From: Pedobacter sp. PACM 27299
GTDB lineage: Bacteria > Bacteroidota > Bacteroidia > Sphingobacteriales > Sphingobacteriaceae
Assembly: GCF_001412655.1 (NCBI RefSeq)
Contig: NZ_CP012996.1
Location: 1,426,001 to 1,490,000, forward strand
Length of the DNA: 64,000 nucleotides
Reading direction: 5' to 3'
Shown here: positions 8,708 through 18,268 of the stretch, one piece after another
How positions within the stretch are numbered: the first letter of the stretch is position 1
Layout: each line of letters begins with the position of its first letter
Translations under genes and position numbers: made by a program
Notes under the pieces: model-generated
What the model saw: only the letters and a program-made list of their open reading frames with translations
The model's database searches: none
What the model was told of the DNA's origin: nothing

Positions 8708-10063
8708 TTATTTTTCTGCAGTTCTAAAGGCAATCAGATAGGCAGCAATCGGAGTTAAATTCGTGTTCATAAACCGCTCTGTCAGGAGCAATTCGTATTC
8801 CTTACCGGGTAAAAGATCCACATCAATAGTGATAGACCTACCATCTTCAGAGAATCCAACCACATTTTTTACACGTAACAGCTTGTCGACACCAGCTGAT
8901 GGTCCTACATCAAATCCTCTACTTTTTTTATTCATTGGGGCAGAGAATTCAATGGTGAGTTGTTTGATAGAGGGATCTACATCCTGGCTGTGATTTTTGA
9001 GCTGTTTAATGCCAACAACCTTTGGAATCTGGCTGTCGTACTCATTTTTCAAGCTTTTTACTGATTTAAAAAAATATCCGGATTGATCTACAAAATTTGC
9101 CAATTTGGTGCTGTCATTGTAGTCTAGTTCTATCATCTCTTTTATAGCTTGTTTTTTATTCTTAGCTTTTTCATAATATTTTTCACAAATGGCATAGCCA
9201 ATATAATACCCTAAATCTCGTTGCCCAAATTGATTTACTGCATTAGTATATAGCCAAAATCCAGTTGAGGGGTTAAACATTTGTAAAGAAAATGCGGCTT
9301 TAATTTTTTCCTCATTGGCTATTCCTTTTTCATCTTTAGTTTTAGCATAGGCTAAAGCGGGTAATGTAGAAGGTTTTCCTGTAGCTTTTACCGCTACATA
9401 TTCGGCAGCACCTTCAAGTGTAGCTTGGCCCAGAAGATAATTTGCTTCAGTAGTTTTCTGTTGTGTATGGACGTATTCATGAACGTTTAGAAATCCGAGG
9501 TCATGTATTGGATTGGTGTTAAAATGAGTTTTTAGGTGCTGGTAGTTACTGGGGAATTCTTTGGTTTCGGTATACTGATCTGCCATGGAAATCTCCGCAC
9601 CGATCAGAACCATTCCGTTCAATGTGGTTCCTCCGGTTTTTAGTGCGCCAATAGTAAAGTAAATATTTGCAGGGTTTAATTCCGGATACAATTTCTTCAT
9701 TTTAAGCACATCCATTTCAATCATTTTAGCAATGCCCTTTGCTTTGAGTGTGTTTTTTCTGATAGAATTCCAAAATAGGGGATAGTTGTTTATGGCGTCA
9801 ATGTATGATTTAGCGGTATAGTTGTTCACCTCTATAATGGCTTTTAGTCCTGGTGACCCCTTTTTAATGAATAGCAGATTTAAATAACGGTATTGTGCAA
9901 TACTATCTTTGGTGCTGGTCACTTTATCATAAGCTGTCCAAAAATTATCAATATCATAAGTCAGCACCTTACCGGTATTTTTTTGTGCAACCAGCTTTAA
10001 GGAGAAAACCAGATTTGTGAAAAGCAGCAGGAGAGCTAAGGGGATAGTGCGAGAGATTTTCAT
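8708..10063 (-). CDS. Secreted zinc metallopeptidase-like protein (HEYVH)
   Basis: A 451-residue exported protein (hydrophobic signal at residues 8-26, ending LVAQ). A zincin-type motif HEYVH is visible at residues 195-199, with EGAAEY at 217-222 providing a candidate third ligand, similar to DUF2268/YjaZ-like predicted Zn proteases. The C-terminal ~100 residues resemble a beta-sandwich appended domain (LTIEFSAPMNKKSRGFDVGP; Big-like). The substrate is unknown. It lies between tRNA-Gly copy 2 and the second Gly-Leu module and has no operon partner. Assignment as a peptidase rests on the motif, and the exact family is uncertain. Confidence 0.65.
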   Translation of the reverse strand: MKISRTIPLALLLLFTNLVFSLKLVAQKNTGKVLTYDIDNFWTAYDKVTSTKDSIAQYRYLNLLFIKKGSPGLKAIIEVNNYTAKSYIDAINNYPLFWNSIRKNTLKAKGIAKMIEMDVLKMKKLYPELNPANIYFTIGALKTGGTTLNGMVLIGAEISMADQYTETKEFPSNYQHLKTHFNTNPIHDLGFLNVHEYVHTQQKTTEANYLLGQATLEGAAEYVAVKATGKPSTLPALAYAKTKDEKGIANEEKIKAAFSLQMFNPSTGFWLYTNAVNQFGQRDLGYYIGYAICEKYYEKAKNKKQAIKEMIELDYNDSTKLANFVDQSGYFFKSVKSLKNEYDSQIPKVVGIKQLKNHSQDVDPSIKQLTIEFSAPMNKKSRGFDVGPSAGVDKLLRVKNVVGFSEDGRSITIDVDLLPGKEYELLLTERFMNTNLTPIAAYLIAFRTAEK

Positions 10064-10109
10064 ATCCTAAAGGACGGATATTTTTTTGAAAGGTTTCAAT
10101 TTTTAGGGT

Positions 10110-10140
10110 AAAAAAAAACCTCTCTACTTTCGTAAAGAGG
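10110..10140 (-). terminator. Rho-independent terminator after tRNA-Leu copy 2
   Basis: A 9-bp stem (10119-10127 with 10132-10140) closed by a GAAA tetraloop on the minus strand, followed by eight or more T. Confidence 0.85.
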
Positions 10141-10145
10141 CTGTG

Positions 10146-10230
10146 TACTCAGAGCGGGAATCGAACCCGCACGACTTTTAAGGTCACAGGATTTTAAGTC
10201 CTGCGTGTCTACCAGTTCCACCATCTGAGC
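10146..10230 (-). tRNA. tRNA-Leu (UAA anticodon), copy 2
   Basis: 85 nt, the same sequence as copy 1 at 7313-7397, with the anticodon loop CTTAAAA and long variable arm. It follows tRNA-Gly copy 3 in the same transcript. Confidence 0.95.
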
Positions 10231-10255
10231 AGGTGTTAACCTTTTAAATTAAATG

Positions 10256-10274
10256 ACTTCATGATAGTTGAAGT
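10256..10274 (-). other. Hairpin in the Gly-Leu tRNA spacer, copy 2
   Basis: A 6-bp stem (10256-10261 with 10269-10274) at the same position as the hairpin of copy 1 but with different bases. The flanking string TTAACCTTTTAAATTAAAT is shared by both spacers. Confidence 0.45.
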
Positions 10275-10281
10275 TATTTAG

Positions 10282-10354
<73 letters not shown>

Positions 10355-10490
10355 ATGGTTTTTATTTTAACATCATCCGATGTTCCCATTTCTTAAAGTG
10401 TATTTTGTAATACCCTTTGTTTCGTTTGGGAATGCAAATATAGGGACTTTTATCTTTCTGTCAAGTTTTTTTTATAAATAATTTGAGTGC

Positions 10491-10979
10491 TTAGTATAAA
10501 TCATTGTCTTTCAGTACTTCCATGATTAAATTATTTTCAAATCCCTTTGTCATTAAGTGTGTAATGAGCTTATTCCTTCTTTTATACGGATCATTTTCCT
10601 TAATTAAATTTGACTTTTTTTCCGCAGAAACCAATATAGCTTTTAAATAATCATCATAATCAATCGTATTTAAAGCTTTTAAAATCATTTTCTCAGGCAC
10701 CTTTTTTATTTTTAAGGCTTGCTTGATTTTTATTTTACCCCATTTCTTGATGTTAAACTTGCCGGAAACATAAGCTTGCGCAAACCTTTCTTCATTTAAA
10801 TAGTTGGTGGTGATGAGTTCAGAAATGTTTTCTTCCACCTCATCGGGCCTCAATCCCCATTCATAAAGCTTATTCCTCACTTCCTGCTGTGCGCGTTCCT
10901 GATAAGCACAATAATGCTCAACTTTGAATAAAGCTGTTTTCTTATCGTATTTGACGGTTTTTTTCTCTGAATTTTCCAA
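10491..10979 (-). CDS. recX: RecX family regulator of RecA
   Basis: A 162-residue RecX-type protein made of three-helix repeats: ALFKVEHYCAYQERAQQEVRNKL, then YLNEERFAQAYVSGKFNIKKWGKIKIKQAL, then the C-terminal repeat ending in FENNLIMEVL. RecX binds RecA filaments and limits strand exchange. The only start that keeps the first repeat is TTG at 10979-10977, because an in-frame TAA lies two codons upstream and no ATG follows before residue 90. recA is not in the window. Family assignment is good. Confidence 0.85.
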   Translation of the reverse strand: MENSEKKTVKYDKKTALFKVEHYCAYQERAQQEVRNKLYEWGLRPDEVEENISELITTNYLNEERFAQAYVSGKFNIKKWGKIKIKQALKIKKVPEKMILKALNTIDYDDYLKAILVSAEKKSNLIKENDPYKRRNKLITHLMTKGFENNLIMEVLKDNDLY

Positions 10980-11200
10980 TGTTTACAATAATACACAATC
11001 AAGATCTACCAGAATTAGAAATCATATCAGCTTTTAATAATATTGACGTTTTTAATACAAATGAAGTATTTAACATCATTAAAGCATGGATCGGCAAAGC
11101 ACTACAGCTGAAAAGTAGAAAATAGTATGGTTATAAAAAAGAACCCTGCTAAAATCATACTTAAATTACAGGCAAGCGATGGTTATCCCTGTAAAAACTT

Positions 11201-11208
11201 TAATTTTG
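11201..11208 (+). promoter_or_regulatory. -7 box of murF-alr, four bases before the ATG
   Basis: TAATTTTG matches the Bacteroidota -7 element TAnnTTTG and is separated from the ATG at 11213 by 4 nt, so transcription would begin at or next to the start codon. No convincing -33 TTG is seen. Confidence 0.5.
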
Positions 11209-11212
11209 AACC

Positions 11213-13672
11213 ATGAGCAGTACCACCTATACTATTGACCATTTTGCGGAAATTCTTCATGCAAAAGCTTTTATTCCTCAGCCGCAACTGATCGTAACCA
11301 GACTGGTAATCGATAGCAGAGCGGTAATTGACCCTGAAAGCTCTTTATTTTTTGCCTTGCAGGCGAAGCGTGATGGTCACGAGTATCTGAAAGAGGCTTA
11401 TGCTAACGGAATCCGTTGTTTTGTGATCAGTGACGAACAGTATTTTAATGTTTTTCCGGATGCAAACATGCTGCTGGTTGAAAGTGTGGGTCAGGCTTTG
11501 CAGACATTGGCCATCGCTCATCGCGATCAATACGACTTAAAAGTACTGGCCATTACCGGAAGCAATGGGAAAACTATTGTCAAAGAATGGCTTTATCAGC
11601 TTTTAGCTGCCGATTACAACATTATTCGCAGTCCTAAAAGCTTTAACTCTCAGATCGGAGTACCGCTGTCGGTATGGAATATCCGGGAGGAACATACACT
11701 TGGGATTTTCGAGGCCGGAATCTCCAAGGAAAATGAAATGGAAGCACTACAACGCATTATCCAACCAACAATTGGAATATTAACCAATATAGGGGAGGCA
11801 CATGCCGAAGGCTTTCCTTCACAGAAGGTGAAATTGCTGGAAAAATTAAAACTATTTAAAGAGGCGGAACTATTTATTTATTCTCCAGAATATACCAGCG
11901 GAATTCCGATTCAGGAACTCCCTGGACAAAGGAAATTCTCCTGGAGCTTAAGCCAAAAAGCAGACCTGCAAATTTCTTTCGTGGAGCCAATTGAAGACAA
12001 GACTTATATTCGTGCGCTCTATAAAGCTGCAGAAATAGAATGTCTGATCCCGTTTAGCGATAGGGCTTCGGTTGAGAATGGCATTATTTGCTGGGCCACC
12101 CTACTTTCAATGGGCTATTCGCCAGAAGAAGCGGATGTGCGCCTCGAGAAATTAAACCGGGTAGGGATGAGGCTAGAATTAAAAAACGGCATCAACCAAT
12201 GTTCCGTAATTGATGATTCTTACATTGCCGATATCCCTTCACTTGCGATAGCACTTGATTTTCTGAACCTTCAAAATCAGCACCCTAAAAAAACATTAAT
12301 CCTATCCGATTTACATGAAACCGGGAAGCAGGAAAGCCTGCTGTATAAGGAAATTGCGGATCTGCTCAAACAGAAAAATCTGCAGCGATTGATTGGGATT
12401 GGTCCTAATATCTCTTCTATGGCCTCCTTGTTTGACCTGGAAGCCTCATTCTTTGAAAGTACACAGGATTTTATAGATCATTTTCCAGCAGTACATTTCT
12501 ACGATGAAACCATTCTGGTAAAGGGGGCGAGAAAGTTTGAATTTGAGCGCATCAGTAAGCTGATTGCCCAGAAAGTTCATGATACGGTATTGGAAATCGA
12601 CCTGAACGGGCTTGCCGGAAACCTACAATTCTATAGGAATAAACTGCAGCCTGGCGTAAAAATCATGGCTATGGTGAAGGCATTTTCGTATGGAAGCGGT
12701 AGCTTTGAAATTGCCAATGTATTACAATACCATAAAGTTGATTACCTGGCTGTAGCCTATACAGACGAAGGTGTAGCCTTAAGAAAAGCTGGGATTACGA
12801 TGCCTATTATGGTGATGAGTCCCGAGCCTTCTGCATTTGATGCCATCGTGAAATATAAATTGGAACCTGAAATTTATAACCTGGATGTCCTGAATAGCTT
12901 TTTAAATTTCCTTCATTTTGAAATCCGGGATTATCCGGTACATCTTAAAATTGATACCGGGATGCACCGTTTGGGATTCGAAGAAACTGAGGTTGATGAG
13001 TTATTGCGTACCCTTCAGGGGACTAAAAAACTTAAAGTGGCCTCCGCTTTTTCTCATTTGGTAGGCAGTGATGAAATCCAACATGATGAGTTTACAAAAC
13101 ATCAAATTGAACGGTTTAAGTCTATGGCGCAACGTATAACTGAGGGACTCGATTATAAATTTATCTGGCACATATCGAATACCTCTGGCATCTCTCGTCA
13201 TCCGGAAGCCCAGTTTGATATGGTGCGTTTAGGTATCGGTTTATACGGACATGATGGTGGGTTAAACCACAATAAAGGGCTGCAAACTGTTGCCGTATTG
13301 AAAACAACGATCACCCAGGTAAAGGAGCTGAAGCCAAATGAAACTGTTGGCTACGGCCGCCAAGGGCTTTTACCAGATGGAGGAACGATTGCAACAGTCA
13401 AAATCGGTTATGCTGATGGCTATACCAGAAGGTTTGGAAACGGGGTTGGAAAGATGCTGGTCAATGGTCAGTTGGTGCCAACCGTTGGTGTCATCTGCAT
13501 GGATATGTGCATGTTGGACGTAACCGGATTGGATGTTAAAACAGGCGATGAAGTGATCGTTTTTAATGGAAAGCTGACCGTAGCGATGCTTGCCGAGCAG
13601 ATTGGAACTATCCCATATGAGATTTTAACGAATATTTCACAAAGAGTTAAACGGATTTATTTTTATGAGTAG
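11213..13672 (+). CDS. murF-alr: MurF-Alr fusion: UDP-MurNAc-tripeptide D-Ala-D-Ala ligase / alanine racemase
   Basis: An 819-residue fusion. Residues 1 to about 455 are a Mur ligase with the ATP loop TGSNGKT (115-121), which adds D-Ala-D-Ala to the peptidoglycan precursor. From about residue 460 it is a PLP alanine racemase, with the PLP lysine K489 in MVKAFSYGSG, the VGYGRQ segment and the C-terminal tyrosine-domain motif GVICMDMCMLDVT. One chain thus makes D-Ala and joins the dipeptide to the precursor. The fusion is known in Bacteroidota; it is not an assembly artefact here because the frame runs through without a break. The next gene's -7 box overlaps the TAG stop. Confidence 0.95.
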   Translation: MSSTTYTIDHFAEILHAKAFIPQPQLIVTRLVIDSRAVIDPESSLFFALQAKRDGHEYLKEAYANGIRCFVISDEQYFNVFPDANMLLVESVGQALQTLAIAHRDQYDLKVLAITGSNGKTIVKEWLYQLLAADYNIIRSPKSFNSQIGVPLSVWNIREEHTLGIFEAGISKENEMEALQRIIQPTIGILTNIGEAHAEGFPSQKVKLLEKLKLFKEAELFIYSPEYTSGIPIQELPGQRKFSWSLSQKADLQISFVEPIEDKTYIRALYKAAEIECLIPFSDRASVENGIICWATLLSMGYSPEEADVRLEKLNRVGMRLELKNGINQCSVIDDSYIADIPSLAIALDFLNLQNQHPKKTLILSDLHETGKQESLLYKEIADLLKQKNLQRLIGIGPNISSMASLFDLEASFFESTQDFIDHFPAVHFYDETILVKGARKFEFERISKLIAQKVHDTVLEIDLNGLAGNLQFYRNKLQPGVKIMAMVKAFSYGSGSFEIANVLQYHKVDYLAVAYTDEGVALRKAGITMPIMVMSPEPSAFDAIVKYKLEPEIYNLDVLNSFLNFLHFEIRDYPVHLKIDTGMHRLGFEETEVDELLRTLQGTKKLKVASAFSHLVGSDEIQHDEFTKHQIERFKSMAQRITEGLDYKFIWHISNTSGISRHPEAQFDMVRLGIGLYGHDGGLNHNKGLQTVAVLKTTITQVKELKPNETVGYGRQGLLPDGGTIATVKIGYADGYTRRFGNGVGKMLVNGQLVPTVGVICMDMCMLDVTGLDVKTGDEVIVFNGKLTVAMLAEQIGTIPYEILTNISQRVKRIYFYE

Positions 13673-13677
13673 TTTTG
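13670..13677 (+). promoter_or_regulatory. -7 box of the DUF502 gene, overlapping the murF-alr stop
   Basis: TAGTTTTG begins with the TAG stop codon of murF-alr and ends 4 nt before the ATG at 13682, the same geometry as at murF-alr, recR and nhaA. Confidence 0.45.
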
Positions 13678-13681
13678 CAGC

Positions 13682-14272
13682 ATGAACAGAATCGGTAGAG
13701 CCTTGTTAAGATACATCATCAAAGGACTCTTAATTGTATTGCCTATTGCGCTAAGTATTTTTATTGTGATCGTTGCTGTAACCACAGTAGACAGCTGGTT
13801 AAACGTGAACAATATCCTGGGTGTTGATCCTCAGACCGGAGCCAGCAGAAACATTCCTGGCCTTGGTTTAGCACTTGTAGTGGCCATCACACTTGTAGCC
13901 GGTATTTTCGTTACGAATTTCGTAACTGAACCTATGTATAATTGGTTTGCCAGAATATTGGACAGACTGCCTATCCTTAAATTTATTTATTCGTCCATAA
14001 AAGACCTTACAGAAGCTTTCGTTGGCGATGAAAAGAAATTCAATAACCCCGTACTGGTAGAGGTAGAAGGTAATTTGAAGCGAATTGGGTTTCTTACTCA
14101 GAGCGACTTATCAGCAATCGGCCTTCCAGGAGAATCTATTGTATATTTTCCCTTTTCTTACTCTTTCGCTGGACAAGTATACGTAGTTAAAAATGAGAAA
14201 ATTAAGCCTTTAAATATGACTGCCGCAGAGGCTATGAAATTGGTTGTTTCAGGCGGAGTAAGTCATTTCTAA
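13682..14272 (+). CDS. DUF502 family membrane protein
   Basis: A 196-residue integral membrane protein with hydrophobic segments at about residues 14-37 and 58-80 and the family-typical stretch RILDRLPILKFIYSSIKDLTEAF in the centre, then a soluble C-terminal domain (RIGFLTQSDL, FPFSYSFAGQVYVV). DUF502 proteins are widespread in Bacteroidota and of uncertain role. It follows murF-alr by 9 bp, so it is probably partly co-transcribed while also having its own -7 box. Confidence 0.8.
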   Translation: MNRIGRALLRYIIKGLLIVLPIALSIFIVIVAVTTVDSWLNVNNILGVDPQTGASRNIPGLGLALVVAITLVAGIFVTNFVTEPMYNWFARILDRLPILKFIYSSIKDLTEAFVGDEKKFNNPVLVEVEGNLKRIGFLTQSDLSAIGLPGESIVYFPFSYSFAGQVYVVKNEKIKPLNMTAAEAMKLVVSGGVSHF

Positions 14273-14353
14273 ATGATTTAAATGCAAATCTAGTAGCCAT
14301 AATTAATCAGAAGCATTCATCAAATGAAACACCTGCGGTCTTAATTATCATCT

Positions 14354-14436
14354 AAAAAAAAGATAGCTGATCGACCGACTTTCAATCTTTCGCCCTTCAG
14401 CGAAAGATTTGAGGAGGGGAGCAACTATCTTTTTTA
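14354..14436. terminator. Large nested stem-loop between convergent genes
   Basis: An outer 11-bp stem (14356-14366 with 14425-14435) with A/T runs on both sides encloses a strong inner hairpin of 10 bp (14384-14393 with 14400-14409, 6-nt loop). The A run on one flank and the T run on the other let it act as a terminator in both directions for the DUF502 and LOG genes. The ~17-nt arms between the stems make it larger than a simple terminator. Confidence 0.6.
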
Positions 14437-14513
14437 ACGTACCGGAGTTAATCCTGCCAAATGCTAAATATGGTGTTCAGCATACTGAAGTTTTAAACAC
14501 CAAGTAGCAAATC

Positions 14514-15221
14514 CTAGAAATTAGGTTTTAACACATATTTATCATAGAACCTGAAAATATGCTCAGCAGCTTCTTCTGCAGTATCTACTAACCTAAACAA
14601 GTTCAGATCTTCCGCATGAATGTTATGTTCTTTATTCAGCATTGTTGAAGTAATCCAATCTACTAAACCACCCCAGTACTCTTTCCCCACTAATACAATT
14701 GGGAATCTGGCAATTTTGCCCGTCTGAATCAAGGTAATCGCTTCGAAAAGCTCATCCATTGTACCCATACCACCAGGTAATACGACAAAACCCTGTGAAT
14801 ATTTCATGAACATCACTTTCCTGATGAAGAAATAATCAAATTCTAATAACTTATTATGGTCAATATATTTGTTGTGGAATTGTTCAAAAGGAAGGTCAAT
14901 GTTTAAACCTACAGACTTCCCTCCATTCATGTGGGCGCCTTTATTTCCTGCTTCCATAATTCCGGGACCACCACCGGTGATCACGCCATATCCACGTTCT
15001 GTAAGTAACCTGCCACATTCTACTGCAATTTCATAGTACTTATTTGTTTCCGCTGTTCTTGCAGATCCGAAGATAGACACGCATGGGCCAATTTTCGCTA
15101 ATTTCTCAAAGCCATCTACAAATTCAGCCATGATTTTAAAGATCTGCCAGGAATCTGTAACTTTTATTTCCTGCCAGTTTTTGTTCTCAAATGCACTTCT
15201 AATTTTCTCTTCACTTGTCAT
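14514..15221 (-). CDS. LOG family protein (Rossmann fold, nucleotide phosphoribohydrolase-like)
   Basis: A 235-residue TIGR00730/LOG-type protein with the diagnostic PGGMGTMDE at 149-157 and RKVMFMK at 134-140, plus ITGGGPGIMEAGNKGA (81-96). Members hydrolyse nucleoside 5'-monophosphates to base and ribose phosphate and are often misnamed lysine decarboxylase. It lies 18 bp downstream of the symporter gene on the same strand, so the two are probably one transcript. The physiological substrate is not evident. Confidence 0.85.
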   Translation of the reverse strand: MTSEEKIRSAFENKNWQEIKVTDSWQIFKIMAEFVDGFEKLAKIGPCVSIFGSARTAETNKYYEIAVECGRLLTERGYGVITGGGPGIMEAGNKGAHMNGGKSVGLNIDLPFEQFHNKYIDHNKLLEFDYFFIRKVMFMKYSQGFVVLPGGMGTMDELFEAITLIQTGKIARFPIVLVGKEYWGGLVDWITSTMLNKEHNIHAEDLNLFRLVDTAEEAAEHIFRFYDKYVLKPNF

Positions 15222-15239
15222 TCTATAGATATTTAGTTC

Positions 15240-16748
15240 TTAAAATCTGGTTTGCAATGCTGTTTTTTTACTGATCAGCAACAGTCCGATAAAGGTGATC
15301 AATCCGTTCACCAGAATCAGTTCCACACTAAATGTATATCCGCCAAGTAAAGTGGCAGAGTTTGCATTGAGCAGGTAACATATCAATGGTGATAGGATAC
15401 ATACTAAAGGTACTAATTTATCATGAAGTCCTCTGTTCTTCATGAAAAGGCCAAAGCTATATAAGCCAAGTAGTGGGCCATAAGTATAGGAGGCCACTTT
15501 AAATATCCCTTTAACGACCGACTCATCATTTAAAGTATTGAAAATAATGATCACCACAAACATCAGCAGCGAAAACGCAATATGTACCAGGTGTCTTTTC
15601 TTTACAGCTCCATCTGCATTGGCATTTTCACTCTTATCCATGTGCAGGAAATCTACACAGAACGAGGTAGTTAATGCGGTTAATGCCGAATCGGTTGTGG
15701 CAAATGTTGCCGCAGTTAAGCCCAGCATAAATACGATGGCCGGTACTACACTTAAATGATTGAGTGCGATTTCCGGAAAAAGAAAATCCGTTCTTGGTTT
15801 TCCGGTGATGTGATCCAAAGGAATCTCAATACCATTTTTAGCCGCATAGATATATAACAAAGCACCTACACTCAGGAAAAAGATGTTTAGGATCACAAAG
15901 ATTCCAGTGAAGGTAAACATGTTTTTTTGTGCCTCCCCAATAGTTTTCATACTCAGGTTTTTTTGCATCAAATCTTGATCCAAACCTGTCATAGCAATCG
16001 TAACAAATACGCCTCCAATGAACTGTTTACTGAAATGGAAGCCATTGGTCATGAAGTCTTCGTAAAAGAAAATCTTGGAATAACCACTTGTCTTAATGGC
16101 TTCGAAAGCTTGCGGGATATTCATATCCAGGCTGCTGCAAATGAAATACAGCGTCAGAAAAACTGACAATACCAGGAAAAATGTTTGTAGCGTATCTGTA
16201 ATAATAATTGTTTTTAATCCACCTTTGAAGGTGTAGGACCAGATGAGGGCCAAAGAAATCAATACGGTTACCCAAAATGGAACCCCATAACTGTCAAAGA
16301 TAAAACGCTGTAAAACAATCACTACGAGATATAAGCGGAAAGCTGAACCTATCGTTCTACTGATTAAAAAGATTGATGCAGCAGTCTTATAACTGTAAAA
16401 ACCCAATCTTTGTTCGATATAACTATAAATCGAAGTCAGCTTCATCCGGTAATATAAAGGCAGTAGTACTGTTGCGATAATGATAAACCCGACCGCATTT
16501 CCCAGTACAAATTGAAAATATTGAAATTGATTGCCGGAAGGTGCGCCTACTTCTCCGGGAACGGAAATGAAAGTCACACCGGATAAAGCAGTACCAATCA
16601 TTCCAAAAGCAACCAGGTACCATTTTGAATTTCTATTTGCAATAAAAAAGGTAGCATTGTCTGATGATTTTTTGGAAGTAGCGAAGGCGATAACGATCAA
16701 TAGCAGGAAATAACCAATCAAAAAAGACAAAAGTATAGCTGGGCTCAT
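15240..16748 (-). CDS. Sodium:solute symporter (SSS family)
   Basis: A 502-residue, highly hydrophobic protein with about 13 transmembrane helices. SSS hallmarks include ATFFIANRNSKWYLVAFGMIG near the N-terminus and GLTAATFATTDSALTALTTSF in the second half. It should couple Na+ entry to uptake of a small organic solute, and the substrate cannot be read from the sequence. Downstream lies the LOG gene at 18 bp. No regulator is adjacent. Confidence 0.88.
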   Translation of the reverse strand: MSPAILLSFLIGYFLLLIVIAFATSKKSSDNATFFIANRNSKWYLVAFGMIGTALSGVTFISVPGEVGAPSGNQFQYFQFVLGNAVGFIIIATVLLPLYYRMKLTSIYSYIEQRLGFYSYKTAASIFLISRTIGSAFRLYLVVIVLQRFIFDSYGVPFWVTVLISLALIWSYTFKGGLKTIIITDTLQTFFLVLSVFLTLYFICSSLDMNIPQAFEAIKTSGYSKIFFYEDFMTNGFHFSKQFIGGVFVTIAMTGLDQDLMQKNLSMKTIGEAQKNMFTFTGIFVILNIFFLSVGALLYIYAAKNGIEIPLDHITGKPRTDFLFPEIALNHLSVVPAIVFMLGLTAATFATTDSALTALTTSFCVDFLHMDKSENANADGAVKKRHLVHIAFSLLMFVVIIIFNTLNDESVVKGIFKVASYTYGPLLGLYSFGLFMKNRGLHDKLVPLVCILSPLICYLLNANSATLLGGYTFSVELILVNGLITFIGLLLISKKTALQTRF

Positions 16749-16814
16749 AGTATGTTTTTAGCAGCTAAATGTAAGAAAATCATATTTTAAAAATCAAATA
16801 ACGGAAGATAAATA

Positions 16815-16822
16815 TAAATTTG
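16815..16822 (+). promoter_or_regulatory. -7 box of recR, four bases before the ATG
   Basis: TAAATTTG matches TAnnTTTG and ends 4 nt before the ATG at 16827; leaderless transcription is predicted. The -33 element is not clear. Confidence 0.5.
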
Positions 16823-16826
16823 TAAA

Positions 16827-17444
16827 ATGAACTTTTCATCCAAGCTTCTCGAAGACGCTGTCAACGAATTTTCTAAGTTACCGGGAGTCGGACAAAAGAC
16901 GGCATTACGCTTGGTATTACACTTGTTAAACAAGGAACAGGAAGAGGTTTCTAACTTCGGCAATTCCATTATTAAACTGAGACAAGAGATCAAGCATTGT
17001 GCGGTTTGCCATAACATTTCAGATCATGTACACTGTGAAATCTGTACCGCTAATAAACGTGATAAAGAAATTATTTGCGTGGTAGAAGATACCAGAGACG
17101 TGATGGCTGTAGAAAATACCTCACAATATTTTGGCGTTTACCATGTGCTGGGAGGTCTAATCTCTCCAATGGATGGCATCGGTCCTGCTGATCTTTTTAT
17201 TGATTCCCTGGTGCAGCGTGTGGCGACCAGTCCTGTTAAAGAAGTGATTTTAGCACTGAGTGCTACCATGGAAGGAGATACTACTCTTTTTTACCTTTAT
17301 AAACGTCTTAAAGATTTTCAAATCCCGATTACCGCTATTGCCCGAGGAATCGCCTTTGGTGGTGAACTGGAATATGCAGACGAAATCACCCTGGGGCGCT
17401 CTATCATTACAAGGGTGCCTTATGAAAACTCATTAATCAAATAA
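16827..17444 (+). CDS. recR: RecR recombination mediator
   Basis: A 205-residue RecR. It shows the helix-hairpin-helix start (LPGVGQKTALRLVLHLL), the four-cysteine zinc finger C58, C61, C70, C73, and a Toprim domain beginning at ICVVEDTRDVMAVE. RecR works with RecO and RecF to load RecA at gaps. It is the first gene of a compact run with the SDR (5 bp later) and esterase genes (3 bp after that), which share no obvious functional link with it. Confidence 0.95.
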   Translation: MNFSSKLLEDAVNEFSKLPGVGQKTALRLVLHLLNKEQEEVSNFGNSIIKLRQEIKHCAVCHNISDHVHCEICTANKRDKEIICVVEDTRDVMAVENTSQYFGVYHVLGGLISPMDGIGPADLFIDSLVQRVATSPVKEVILALSATMEGDTTLFYLYKRLKDFQIPITAIARGIAFGGELEYADEITLGRSIITRVPYENSLIK

Positions 17445-17449
17445 TCAGC

Positions 17450-18265
17450 ATGGATTTTAAGAATAAAGTAGTCATCATTACCGGAGCATCTTCCGGTATA
17501 GGAAAAGCTTGTGCCGAAGAATTTGCCAAACGTGGTGCAAATCTTGTGCTTGCTGCCCGTCAATATGTAACCCTTTGCGAAGTTACTGCCGATCTGGAAA
17601 GTAGATACGGCATTCGTGCAGTTGCTGTTCAAACGGATGTGAGTAAAGAGCAGGATTGTGAGGAATTGAGTAAACAAGCCGTACTCAGTTTCGGTAAGAT
17701 CGACATTCTGATCAATAATGCAGGTTTGTCGATGCGTGCATTATTCAATGACCTTGACCTTTCTGTCTTGAAAAATCTGATGGATGTGAACTTTTGGGGC
17801 AGTGTATATTGTACAAAATATGCTTTGCCAGAGATTTTGAAAACCAAAGGTAGTATTATTGGCGTATCTTCTATTGCAGGCTACCGTGGACTGCCGGGAC
17901 GTACCGGGTATTCCGCTTCAAAATTTGCGATGAATGGATTTATGGAGTCTTTAAGGACAGAATTGTTAAAAACAGGCGTACACGTGATGGTAGCTTGTCC
18001 TGGTTTTACCGCCTCAAATATCCGTGTTACGGCATTGGCAAAAGACGGTGCTGCGCATGGGGAAACTAGTATGGAAGAAGGTAAAATGGTGACTGCAGAT
18101 GTGGTGGCAACCACTATTGTGGACGGCATTGCGTTAAGAAAACGTACATTAATCATGACCGGACAAGGTAAGTTAACCGTCTGGCTTAATAAATTGTTAC
18201 CTGCGTTGACAGATAAATTGGTGTTCAACCACTTTACCAGAGAGAAAAACGCATTGATAAAATAA
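17450..18265 (+). CDS. SDR family oxidoreductase
   Basis: A 271-residue classical short-chain dehydrogenase/reductase with the cofactor motif TGASSGIG (11-18), NNAG (89-92), the catalytic serine near 140-141 and Y154-x3-K158 in YSASK. The C-terminal region has two hydrophobic patches, so loose membrane association is possible. The substrate is unknown. It sits between recR and a secreted esterase in a tight three-gene run. Confidence 0.88.
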   Translation: MDFKNKVVIITGASSGIGKACAEEFAKRGANLVLAARQYVTLCEVTADLESRYGIRAVAVQTDVSKEQDCEELSKQAVLSFGKIDILINNAGLSMRALFNDLDLSVLKNLMDVNFWGSVYCTKYALPEILKTKGSIIGVSSIAGYRGLPGRTGYSASKFAMNGFMESLRTELLKTGVHVMVACPGFTASNIRVTALAKDGAAHGETSMEEGKMVTADVVATTIVDGIALRKRTLIMTGQGKLTVWLNKLLPALTDKLVFNHFTREKNALIK

Positions 18266-18268
18266 CAC

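Noticed and set aside
10979..11125. 48-codon plus-strand ORF (MFTIIHNQDLPELEIISAFN...) divergent from recX
   Set aside because: No promoter box, no recognisable family and low complexity; it overlaps the recX start codon. Possible but not supportable.
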